DNA of 64,000 nt from Auanema rhodensis (lineage: Eukaryota; Nematoda; Chromadorea; Rhabditida; Rhabditidae): assembly GCA_964057225.1 (NCBI GenBank), contig OZ059894.1, positions 13,650,131-13,714,130 of the forward strand, read 5' to 3'. The position numbers were made by a program, and so were the translations under genes. Under the pieces are notes generated by a model that made no database searches, had not been told where the DNA came from, and saw nothing but the letters and a program-made list of their open reading frames with translations. This document shows positions 53,903-64,000 of this stretch, in pieces; positions within the stretch are counted from its first letter, which is position 1, and the number at the start of each line of letters is the position of its first letter.

Positions 53903-55751
53903 ATGGTAGCTGCTTCTGTTACTTCAACTAATAACCTAGACCATGTAGCTATTCTCGGTTACGGTCTTATGGGCGGCGGCATCGCTCAGGTCAGTTAAGT
54001 CTGTTCGAAGTATATAAGAACGGAAAAAAAAGAAGAAAATTTCGAAAAAGTATCGAACATGCTATGATATGTGTATGTATTTCGAGATTGAAGATAGATA
54101 TGCTATTAGAACATTTCATTTATCTATTGAATATTATTATATTCAGCGCAATTTTTGAATGACAACGAATGAATGCTTCGTTTTTCATTAAAATAGAAGA
54201 TTATAGCAGAAAGTAGTGTAAAATGCAATTACATTTTGTTCGCTTTGTACTATTCATTTGAACTGTCATATCCCGATATTCTCAGCCTACATGAAACTCA
54301 ATCATTTTGCTTTGGCATTACTTGATGAGCGGTTGTGTTAGCTGTTTATCGTACCGTTTTCCAGTTCAACTGCTTACCCGTTCGAACGGCAGTTGGTTTC
54401 TTAGGCTTTAGAAGATTTCTGCACAAATATATAAACAAAGAAATTAATATCAACAACAAAACATATGAATCAGAGGGTTAAGTGAGTAATTTCATTTTCA
54501 GGTTTGCCTTCAGAATGGCTATAGCGTTTCAATTTTTGGACGCGACATCAAAAGACTTCAGGAATGTGTGGATCGCATACGTACAGGACTACTTAAGAAT
54601 GCTTCAAAAAATAAAAAATTGGACCTTGTAAGCTTTTTTTTAGTTAAAGAAAAATGTGTAAAAAGATGATTTTAAAATGATTGTTTATTGTTTTAAACCT
54701 TACAGGATGCTATCAATTTGGTTGTTGAAGAACAAATGTCTCGTTTATCAGTTAGCACAGTTATATCGAATGTTGTCCAAAATGCTCAAATGATAATTGA
54801 AGCTGTTGCTGAAGATTTGAAGCTTAAGAGAGATATCTTTGAAGATGTACAGAAATACTGTTCACCGTTAGTTTATTATTACAATTTAAATCAGCAGAAA
54901 AACATGTTTACAGAGATGCTATTCTGATTACAAATACATCTTCTATTCGATTGATGGATATTGTACCATTTATTAAAAATCCTAGTCGATTTGCCGGTCT
55001 TCACTTTTTCAATCCAGTTCCATTGATAAAGTTGGTTGAGGTTGTTAGCACACCCGTTACCTCAGAAGAGACTAAGATAATTTTGCTAGAATTTTGTAAA
55101 ACAATTGATAAAACTTCAATTGCTTGTAAGGTTAGTGCTAATTCAGCAATTGATATGCATTCCTGATTGTATTTCTGATAGTAATACAATATTTTATTTT
55201 GTAGGATACTCCAGGATTCATTGTAAATCGTCTACTTATTCCATATTTAATAGAAAGTATTCGCATGGTAGAAAGAGGGGATGCCACAATGGAAGACATT
55301 GACGCTGGTTAGATTAAAAATATTTTTTTATTACAATCAATCCTCCCATATGTATTAGTCTGATAACAGTTAATAGTAATCATGAAAAATTAAAAGAAAG
55401 ATCGAGTGGAATAGTCAGACCATATTTAATGAGAAATGTTTATCTGACTACATCGAATTTCTATGGCAATGATAATAAGTTTTTGGCATTAAAGGTATGA
55501 GATGTGGAACGAACTATCCGATGGGACCATTGGAATTATGCGATTATGTAGGTTTGGATACACTTCAAAATGTAATGAAAGGTAACAATCTAAGATAGAA
55601 ATTTGTTATTAAGTTTCTGAATATATCATTTTCAGTTTGGCAAGAATCAATGCCTCATGACAGTCGATTTGAGCCATGTAATCTATTAGATTCATTAGTT
55701 GAACAAGGAAAGCTAGGTAGAAAAACTAAACAAGGATTTTACACATATTAA
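53903..55751 (+). CDS. 3-hydroxyacyl-CoA dehydrogenase
   Basis: Seven exons (53903-53989, 54502-54627, 54706-54866, 54914-55130, 55205-55307, 55495-55581, 55636-55751) sum to 897 nt, 298 residues. The N-terminal Rossmann fold has [15 protein letters not shown] (NAD-binding GxGxxG). Then come [32 protein letters not shown], and [19 protein letters not shown], which carries the catalytic His. The C-terminal domain has [38 protein letters not shown] and the end [12 protein letters not shown]. This enzyme oxidises L-3-hydroxyacyl-CoA to 3-ketoacyl-CoA with NAD+ in fatty-acid beta-oxidation. The start shows only about 13 residues before the fold ([13 protein letters not shown]), with no mitochondrial transit peptide and no peroxisomal SKL tail. 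A 5' exon may be missing or the enzyme may be cytosolic. Short form, single domain, not the trifunctional fusion. Confidence 0.96.
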
Positions 55752-55766
55752 TATTTATGTTTTTTC

Positions 55767-55772
55767 AATAAA
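55767..55772 (+). terminator. poly(A) signal of the dehydrogenase gene
   Basis: AATAAA 16 nt after the stop codon, followed by AT-rich sequence; the 3' untranslated region would be very short. Confidence 0.8.
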
Positions 55773-55946
55773 AATTATAAAAATTTCAATTATTATTATT
55801 CAAAACAAAATAGAAATTCAAATTTCTCTAATCTTTTCTTATAATATAATACATTAACTGTTTGAAAATTCATTTAAAACCCAAAATTTATTAAATTCAA
55901 AATCTAATTGTCATTTATCAAAGGTAAACTAATACGAATATTTGGA

Positions 55947-56159
55947 TTAACTGTGTATTTTACCACAATGCTCATTCAAATAACACTTAAGTTTAACTTT
56001 ACTAAAACAATAGTTAGCTAATAGTACTCCATACAAAAGTCTTAGTGGTGATCGTGTATTCGGAGTAGTATTTGATAGAAAAGTTTTTTTAAATCTGGAT
56101 ATTGTAAATGCTTCAGATAGAATTGAATATGACGTAAATTTATTTGTTTGACCGAACAT
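55947..56159 (-). CDS. small basic protein of unknown function (70 aa)
   Basis: An uninterrupted minus-strand frame from ATG 56159: MFGQTNKFTSYSILSEAFTI at the start, then RSPLRLLYGVLLANYCFSKV (a short hydrophobic segment) and CYLNEHCGKIHS at the end. The basic N-terminus and single hydrophobic helix would suit a small mitochondrial membrane protein, but this is only an inference. It faces the secreted S1-like gene head to head (273 bp) and converges on the dehydrogenase. No splice or poly(A) signal confirms it. Confidence 0.35.
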   Translation of the reverse strand: MFGQTNKFTSYSILSEAFTISRFKKTFLSNTTPNTRSPLRLLYGVLLANYCFSKVKLKCYLNEHCGKIHS

Positions 56160-56432
56160 AAGAGATGCACCACTTCTTTAACCGTATTGATCTACGATTG
56201 TTTTGGTCAAATAAAATCTTAAAATGACGTTTTATGCTTTATCTTTAAGCCTTTTAAAATACAAACTCTAACCTTCAACCCACTCTTTCACGAACTTTCC
56301 AGCGTATAAACGATATAAAAGAAGGAGCTCATCAAGTTAAAGCATAATTTTCCGCCATGCTTCATCATTTATCAAATCTTCTTCCACATATTTTACCAGT
56401 TAATCTTCTTTATTTCAGTATTTACAGATACA

Positions 56433-56976
56433 ATGTGGTTCACCTTAAAAAAGTCACTGTTGTTAATTTTGATTATTGATGGAGTATTCGGGAGAGTAAT
56501 CCAAAAGAGAGCTGTTCCAGCTGTTGTAGGAGTTATAGGTGTTGGCGTAAGCATTGCTGAAGGTATTAGGAATGCCTCCAGAAGAACTGTAGAGGTAGGT
56601 CTATTATTATTTTGAAAAGGTTCAATATGTCTTTATAGATAGCCAATAACGACATTTGTAACATTGAAATAGAATGCTGTCAGAAAGGAGAATGTCGTGG
56701 TAGAAAAGTAATTCAACCAGGACATTCATATGCATTCAGTTTCAGTGAGTTGTTACTGATAATTTTATTTTTTCTTTAAATATTTTTTCAGTTCCAAATG
56801 TACGAACTCTATGGTGGTGCACGTTCCGGTTCGCAGATGAATCAGGGCACAGCCACTACGACGTATGGAAGGGCCACGGTAACAGCAAGAGATATACTAT
56901 AAGAAAAGATCGTCATTTCTTCAAGGCAAATCTTAACGGAAGCAATGAAAAATATATCAAAAATTTAGGAAAATAA
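56433..56976 (+). CDS. secreted plant self-incompatibility S1-like protein (150 aa)
   Basis: Three exons (56433-56594, 56639-56744, 56792-56976) sum to 453 nt. The N-terminus is a signal peptide (KKSLLLILIIDGVFG), followed by a possible KR processing site (IQKRAVPAV) and a glycine-rich hydrophobic stretch (VVGVIGVGVSIAEGI). The remaining part follows the pattern of plant S1/SPH proteins: I-x-N-N, C in CNIEIEC, Q-K-G, 'V-I-Q-P-G-H-S-Y-A-F-S-F' then IPNVRTLWWCTFRFADESGH and YDVWKGHG. In the plant family the typical order is I-N-N, C, PG, F..F, tlfwC.f.w, fDVy. The four-strand sandwich core and both conserved Cys can be aligned. Function in animals is not known to me; it would be extracellular. 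The match is by remembered family pattern. Confidence 0.6.
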
Positions 56977-58127
56977 TTATTTAAAGTTAGTTAAACACAC
57001 ACGTATATACAATATTTTAATTCGTATATGTTTATGAGTATAGAAACCATTCATTGTTTTAAAATTTTTAATAAATTATTTAAATATATAGATACGATAT
57101 ATGGAAATACATAGAGCAAAAACAAAATAAAATATGGTTAAACAAGATTAAACAGTAGTACCTTTCTTGGTTTTCTAATCTAGTAAAGAAGCTTGAAAAC
57201 AAAGATGAGAATGTCAATCATTTTAATCAAATGCCAAGCATTTTGGAGACATTAAGTAAAGTTCCTTCATCAAGTTTTAAAAATGATAAGTAAAGATATT
57301 CTGTAAATCAAAAAAAAAGAAATAATAAATGTTATGTGCAAAAGCGTTTTGAACATCTAAAGTTCTAGTTTCTTGAGATGCTAAGTTCAAGTAGAAGTAA
57401 TAAGAGAAACTTTACTAAAAGAAAGTAATAATAAACTAATAAGACTAAATATAATAACTATATCGAGATAGCACACAAAGCTAACATCGGTATTTAACAC
57501 GAACAAATAATAACGTACTTCTAGACTAGTTAACTATATCTTCCCTAACCTACTCAAATCCAACACCAGACTACAAACTCTAACCACCAAGTAGATATAT
57601 ATTTCCTTAACTTAGATCTCAAGTATGACTCTCTCCACGGTTATATCAGTGCATTTCAAAAGTTTCAAAATCAAATGAAAAATCTACTCACATACTACAT
57701 TTCAATTTTCACGTTTAGCATGTACATTCCCATTATATACTTTGGTAATTTCTAATCCACAAAGATTTTTTTAATAAAGCTTCACAATCTATCTTGACTG
57801 CTCAAGCTTGAGAGTTTCTAGTTTTGGTTGTAGTTATCCTATCGGAAGGTTGATCATGAGAACTTATTCTGTATGTATTTCTGAAGTTGTTTCATATCAC
57901 TTTGAGTGTTAACTCTTGTATATGGAATATTCATTTTTCACATGTTTCATCTAAAATATGTACATATGTACATGTGTCATAACAAAAGGAAAAAAAAATT
58001 GTTTGTACTTGAAACGTAAATTGAACGATTCTTGGAATTATTCACGGATATAACTCTGATTATACTAAAATATCTGAAGTTATTGAAGATTTTTAATAAT
58101 TAAATGGATTAATGAAAATGTGTAATT

Positions 58128-58152
58128 ATAATATTATAAAGTATAATATTAT
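58128..58152. repeat. perfect AT inverted repeat
   Basis: ATAATATTATA, 3 nt loop, TATAATATTAT: an 11 bp perfect stem. Confidence 0.7.
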
Positions 58153-60039
58153 TTTTGAAATAATATTTTCTTATTTTAAATAATTTTTCATTAATGTTTC
58201 TACAATCTGTTATCAAATTGTTATATATAACATAATTTTTTAATATTAATATATATGTATGTAAATAAAATATTTATATTATTTCAGCATATTGATGTTC
58301 CCTTAAAAAAAACTTTCTTTGACCATATGTAATAGCTAAAACATATGTAGCTAAATACGAACAGTGGTGTGCTAATCAAGAGGTCAAGTTGAGGATACAA
58401 ACGTATTTCACACAAAAACCAGAAAATGCCGTACCAGTCACCATTCAGTCTTTTGGCATAAAACTCAACATATACATACATACATATGAATACTAAGACC
58501 ATATGACAGTTAGATATTGAATTAAGATATGCACATGTATTATCCAGACATGTTGTGAGAAGAAAAAGAAATTGACGACATACTAGATACACTTATCATT
58601 CAAAACAAAGAAAGGGCAAGGCTCTTTTATATAATATTTGGAAGTGTGATCTTCCTGAAGTTCGTGACAGTTGGTACCTCTTGGTTGTCATCTCTACCTG
58701 GCGTGATTTTCTGATTTTATTGTATTTTATCCAATACCGTTTGAATGTTGTGTTGAAAGAAAATATTTATATTATGTCAATTTGATTTGAAATGAGGTAG
58801 TTTATGCTTTCAGTTTTCCAAATTAAGTATTAATTAATATAGTAAAACTTAAAATATTTTATAAAAAAAAAGTAATATGTAATATTATATTTTCTGGGTT
58901 TTAGTATATCGTATCAACGTATGAGTAATCTTCTGAGTTTTTGAATTTTTATTTTTAGTACACATATTGACAAACAATCTTATTTTGTTCAAAATATCAA
59001 AATATATAGCAACTTTAGTTTGTTAATGTAAACAACATAAACATGATAATATTTATTATTTATAACTTTCTAGAAAACTTATTTATCTTTTCTTTCTTTC
59101 TTTATATATTATGCTTTAACTGAAAAATGCTCATGATTAGTTATTTTATTTCTAAAATACAATCGAATACCAAATCTTCATCATCCATCTTGACCTAAAT
59201 CCTTAATACTTTTTGTATCATCTCATCGCTTCTTCCTTTCGTTTCCCTATATCTTGAGCATCTGACATTAATACGATCCTGACCCTTTCCTCTAAAGCTA
59301 TAGTTTGTGATCTGTGACTAATACAATCTAATAGATTGAACATCAGAACATGTAACCCTATGGCTAATTGTTTATTTCTTTTTTTTATTTCATATTTTCA
59401 TGTTCAACTGTTCTATTTAAAACAGTTATGTTATCAGTTATGATCAGAAAACTGCAAATATGAACATGTACATGTTTATAGTTGCTAGTAAGATGCTTTG
59501 TCAACAAAATGTGAATAATCTTTTAGTTTTTTTCTTATAAGTCACATGAGTCTGAGTATAATTGACATGTAGAGTGTGGGTGCAGTTGGGTGGTAGGTGG
59601 ATAAGAACAGCATTTTTCATACCAGGCTATCATTTCCAAACTATTCATATAGCATCATGTTACTTATGGCTGTTGTTGTCTACTTCCTTCTTGTCTTTTA
59701 ATCCAAATTTAGAAAACTGCTTACGCGTGTTACTTTGTAAATATAAGAGAACGAGGAAAGAGAGCGAGGGTTGGAGGGAGATTGTTGACATCGCGCTCCA
59801 GTTGTTTACTAATTGCTATGTCAGCTACAATACAAGCTTTCATTAGCAGTCAACAAAACTGCTTTTCTTCAGTATCTTTTTCTCTTTCTAAGCATCTACC
59901 CATTTTTCATCCAATTTTACATCTTTTCTCTTATTTTCTTAATCTTTTTTTTTTAACTTTTTTTCCATGTGTTCATTGTTTAAATCTTTTTACTAGTCAC
60001 GTTGTTCATCGTGTTATACTTTTTAAATCACATGTATAT

Positions 60040-60083
60040 GTATATATAATAATACTATATATATATTATATACTATATATATA
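60040..60083. repeat. TA-rich microsatellite
   Basis: Imperfect TATA/ATATAT run, partly palindromic. Confidence 0.7.
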
Positions 60084-61093
60084 GAGAAAATAGGAATATA
60101 TTTATCTAAATATATATATGTGATCAACAAAACTATTTCAGTCTCTTTGTGTAGTTTGTCAGCACTGGATATCAATACATTCTTATTACTCTTTTTATTA
60201 ATTTGAATGTTTTCTTTTTGATTGCCTCAAACACGTTTTTAATTTTTACTTATTCCATCTTATCTTTTCTTTTTCAAATTGTTTCAAAATCGTATTGCTT
60301 TTCATTCAAATTAAAATATTTTGTAGTTTTCTAAAAAATCAATTTGCCTCATTTTGTAAAATCCATAAAAATCTTAAAATTCAAAAAAAACCATTAGCTT
60401 ATATTGTCTAGTCTTCAGAGATCTATTGTTAGCTGTGGGTTGTCTAAATATACCGATTATTTACTCATGATATAGAAATTGTACCAACAATAACAACTTA
60501 TGATCTCGCTAACTAAACTACTCAACTTCAAACAATATTTTAGAAACTCTATTTCTAATTGAAAAAAACAACATAATCAAACGAATGATTTAAGCTAAAG
60601 AATTAAAATGAAATATATTCGGGAAATTGAAGAAGTTTATTGAATATATATGGGTATATAGTATGTACATAGTAGGTATGTATGTACCTAAAAAACATTA
60701 AATCGCCATATTATTTACTTGTTTATTCATTTTTCGATATGTATATATACATATAAATGTTTTTTTATTATATTTTTCTATATAACTAGATATGTTCATG
60801 CTATATAGCATAAAGCTGAACAATTTATTTCCTTTTTCGCACCACTTTTTCAAATAATATTAGTTGTAAATTGAAAAAAACCTTCATCTAACATGTCGTT
60901 GTTTTTTTTTTTTTGTTTCGTTTGGGTATTCGTTCACGTCATACGTGAAAACCATTTTTTCATTTCTATTAGAAGTATTTTCATTTTTATTTTAAGATGT
61001 ACTGAAACGGTCGCTCATTGCTTAATGTCTGTGTGTGCGTGTTCTCACTTTTTCAATCAACATTCAATTCATCTCATCCACATTTTCCTCCGT

Positions 61094-61136
61094 TTTCTCT
61101 CTCTATGTTTCTCTCTTTCTCTCTTTCTCTCTTTCG
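61094..61136. repeat. (CT)n / CTCTTT repeat
   Basis: Repeated TTTCTCTC units on the plus strand. Confidence 0.75.
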
Positions 61137-62316
61137 AATTCTGGTACACTAAACATACAGATGTGTATATAAATATATAAATATATATTTAATCGATCTT
61201 AAACTTTCAACTCAATTAAATAAAATGACTTACTTAGATGAGAAAAACATTTTTCGATCTTATTTCTCCTTTATTCATCTGAAAAACAGCTAATAATCTA
61301 TGTCTTTAAACAGAATATTAAACGACGCTTATATCTCATCTCAGTTCAGTTTATACTATATCTTGTGATATTTCCTATTCTATTTTAAAAAAACAGTATG
61401 AAAGTAAGTAATATCTTCATCATTTTCAATCGAAAAAGCTTCCACATTTGGCTCTATCTTGTAAACAGCACTTCTCGAACACTTGTACTACAACTGTACT
61501 TACGTCAAATTCACGTGAAATGAACAATGCTGTGGCTATTTGACAGAGGAAGTTTGCGTTCATAGATTTAATACTTGTTTCAATTATAGAATATTCATAT
61601 TCATCCCATATAGTAATAATTCTGCTGATCCTGAAACTGTAATTATAACAAAATTATTTGTAGACATAATTAGTACATTTTAATCATATGATTATTGTAA
61701 ATGTTTCAGCTTAGCAATATATTATAGTATTTCGCAAGAATTTCCATCAAGTTTTCTGAGGAAAAATATATTTTATTAGAAGAAGGAGAGAAAAAGAGAT
61801 CAGACCTTTCGTCCTTTGCTTGCCCTATGTCTTTTAAGTATAAATTGACTTGATACTCATAATTTCACTACAATTATTCGAAATTCAGATTATCTTTGAT
61901 TTGAATTCTTAGAATGCAAAGTAAATATTAAGCAGATGTGATATTTCCATTTTTGTGCATCTATTTTAAACTTGTTCTCACTGTCCACTTATACATATGA
62001 CATCCATCTGCACAATTCCTGCAAAAAATGAACAGAATATAGGATTTTCAATGAATTTTAGCTAATTATGATATTAATTTAATTGATAACTTGTAGATAT
62101 TTGAAGAACTTTATCTATATAGATATCATAAAATTAAAATTCTGAAACAAAATACATACAAGAAATATTTTAACTTCCAAACAATGCCCATTATGTTCTT
62201 TTTTTTGTCTTTTTTTTTCATGTTAGAACTTTAAAAAAAAAACGAACCTTTTATTTCATTTAAAAAACCATTTAAAAAAAATAAGAAATATTGTGGGATG
62301 ACCCCTCTGCTAGTCC

Positions 62317-62334
62317 ACTTGCATAAGTGCAAGT
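62317..62334. repeat. short hairpin
   Basis: ACTTGCA, 4 nt loop, TGCAAGT: 7 bp perfect stem just before a coding-like exon. Confidence 0.55.
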
Positions 62335-62382
62335 TCTCTTCATATTCTTGTTTTCTCTATTCCTGAAAGTCCATCTGTTTTA

Positions 62383-62910
62383 GTGCAGATTTCACAATTC
62401 GATCCTAAAATAGCCCCATCGATGTGCGGTTCTTTACATGAGTTAGTTGATTCTGAAATCAACGTACAAACTCTTGATATATTGAATTTCAGTATGCTAG
62501 CGTTTAACAAATTATATCGATATATACATATTTCCATTTATGTACATATGCATATCAGAATTCATATGTAATTTTTTTATTTTAACTTTAAAAATAGTAA
62601 CTGATATGATCAACATTTTGATCTATGAAAACTAAATCATGGAAATAATATAAGAAAAAGAAGGTTTTAATCTCTATTTTCAACGATTGTAATCCTCCAT
62701 GACTGAACTCAGATTAGGCAGACAAGTAGGACTGTTCATGTGAATGAAACGGAACTCTTTCGAGTAACACAACCATCTCAACTTCAAATACAACCGATAT
62801 CATTTCAACTAGTTTTTCCATCAGGTTCTGCTCATAAATTCAAATTTCAACGAGTTAAACATCAAAAGATATTTTTTACTTCTTTGATCATTGCTGCCAG
62901 TTAGGATTTC
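62383..62910 (+). CDS. two possible exons of an unidentified plus-strand gene (partial)
   Basis: Exon A starts behind 'ctgttttag' at about 62382 and reads QISQFDPKIAPSMCGSLHEL, VDSEINVQTLDILNF; donors occur at about 62463 (GTACAA, phase 0) and 62490 (GTATGC, phase 1). Exon B starts behind 'gaactcag' at about 62716 and reads IRQTSRTVHVNETELFRVTQ, then QIQPISFQLVFPSGSAHKFK to a TAG near 62905, with a possible donor (GTTAAA) before it. Joining A at its phase-0 donor to B keeps the frame. The composition is clearly protein-like, with an N-glycosylation site (NET), but I do not recognise the family, and earlier or later exons were not found. The gene may continue to the right of the window. Confidence 0.4.
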
Positions 62911-64000
62911 GTAAGAATTTCTAAGAACTTGAAAAATATATATCAAACGACAGGCTAAGATAATAAGGAAGAAAAATGAAAAAGAGAGAGAAAAACTACA
63001 AGTTGATTTCAAATAATATAGGTTGACTAATTCTCCGGTGTTCCCCCCCCCCTTATTCTACTCCTAAAAATATCGAATGAATTGTCTTCCGAATTTTCTT
63101 CAAAGAATTCCGACGGCAATAAGTGATGTAACAGGCTTTTCTTTCTTTAAGTTGATTAGTTATAGTTTTTCAATGATTTTTTTTAGTTTTTTTTGTCAAT
63201 CTCGTGCTCGTAAAAATTCGAAGTACTTGATAAAATAAGGTAAATAGATCAAACTATAAAGAAAGAAACAAAACAGCTTGATTATCATCCATATCAATTT
63301 CAAGATACGACTCATTTCATGATTTATTATTATATTTTTTTTTGATATCAGTAATAAATTAGTAATTCAAACTATATATTTAATTTCGAATATTCTCGCA
63401 TCTGTTTTTTGTTGTTGAAATCTCTTACATATAATATCAAATTTTGAAGTTTTATGTGATTTCAAAGAGGAGAACAGCTTTAATAGTCTTTAAGTAGTTG
63501 TGTGACCCGTAAAGGAATTCTTCGATTACTTTTGTCTTTGTTAAGCTTGCATTCTCTCTCAAAACATCATCTTCATCCTAAAATCTTCTCTAAATACTAT
63601 TGTGCACTTTTCACGTGTATTGCATGCTTCAAGTTTCACGTGAAATTCTTATTTTAATTAATAAAACGCTTATGTACACGGTTGCACACACAACTTTCAG
63701 ACAATTTGAATAAATCTAATTATTTTTAAATTTGTAAAGTTTAAGAAAAATTATTTTTTTGTAATAATAGATAATAATTGTGTTAAACTTTACTATTTTA
63801 AATCTTTGCAATCCATGCATGGCAGTGCTTTAATACCTTCTAGCAAACTAGTAAAAGTGCAAGTGTCCATATCGAGTACATTAAGAGTTTATATTTGAAA
63901 CTATATTAACAATCTAAGCCTTTTTTTCTGAAATAAATTTAAAATTTAATTTTGAATGATACAAATATTAATATAATATGTTTTATTGTTAATTAAATAC
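62911..64000. other. AT-rich right end
   Basis: No supported frame, RNA gene or repeat beyond short A/T runs and a C run at about 63043-63052. It may be intron of the gene suggested by the two exons to the left. Confidence 0.4.

Larger units (their letters stand above)
56977..62300. other. long AT-rich region without a supported gene
   Basis: Includes possible poly(A) hexamers after the S1-like gene (about 57071). Frames at 59562-60084 and 60893-61180 are T-rich or pyrimidine-rich and have no splice context that convinces me. From about 59.9 kb on the plus strand becomes clearly T-rich, suggesting intron of a plus-strand gene. Confidence 0.4.

Noticed and set aside
59562-60084. two overlapping plus-strand ORFs
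   Set aside because: The second is T-rich and hydrophobic, the first lacks an ATG context; no splice evidence.

Overview
The window looks like nuclear DNA of a nematode. It is strongly AT-rich. Genes are cut into many small exons by introns mostly about 40-60 nt long, with GTAAG/GTTTG-like donors and TTTTCAG-like acceptors. Several start codons sit just behind an isolated acceptor, as expected for spliced-leader addition. The proteins are typical animal proteins with C. elegans-type counterparts. I cannot name the species. All gene models were spliced by eye; for nine of them I listed every exon and the summed coding length divides by three.

Layout. 8-1139 (-): last visible part of a RasGRP-type Ras exchange factor running off the left edge. 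2090-6298 (-): EHBP1, 25 exons. 6707-8065 (+): LRPAP1/RAP chaperone, head to head with EHBP1. 8493-8783 (+): small unknown protein. 9132-11548 (-): MATH-MATH-MATH-BTB protein with an apparent stop at one exon junction. 12076-15253 (-): SDA1. 15536-17265 (+): NOP53, head to head with SDA1. 17.4-26.3 kb is mostly non-coding, apart from a likely single-exon gene at 20325-20708. 26367-37912 (+): neuropeptide-type GPCR with a probable 6.9 kb first intron. 39387-42341 (-): PP2A B56 subunit. 42.4-47.2 kb: unassigned DNA with coding-like fragments. 47264-49097 (-): divergent methyltransferase-fold protein, with a possible small ORF (49124-49555) upstream. 50137-52729 (-): GTPBP1-type GTPase. 53903-55751 (+): 3-hydroxyacyl-CoA dehydrogenase. 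55947-56159 (-): small unknown ORF. 56433-56976 (+): secreted protein resembling the plant self-incompatibility S1 family. 57-64 kb: AT-rich, with two coding-like exons near 62.4-62.9 kb that may belong to a gene continuing to the right.

Functional themes. Two head-to-head pairs join related functions: EHBP1 with RAP (endocytic recycling and receptor biogenesis) and SDA1 with NOP53 (60S ribosome assembly). The GPCR, B56 subunit and RasGRP fragment are signalling genes with no visible linkage. The most unusual items are the S1-like secreted protein, the triple-MATH BTB protein with its junction stop, the Asp/His-rich start of the GPCR, and the unexplained coding-like fragments at 42.6-43.9 kb.
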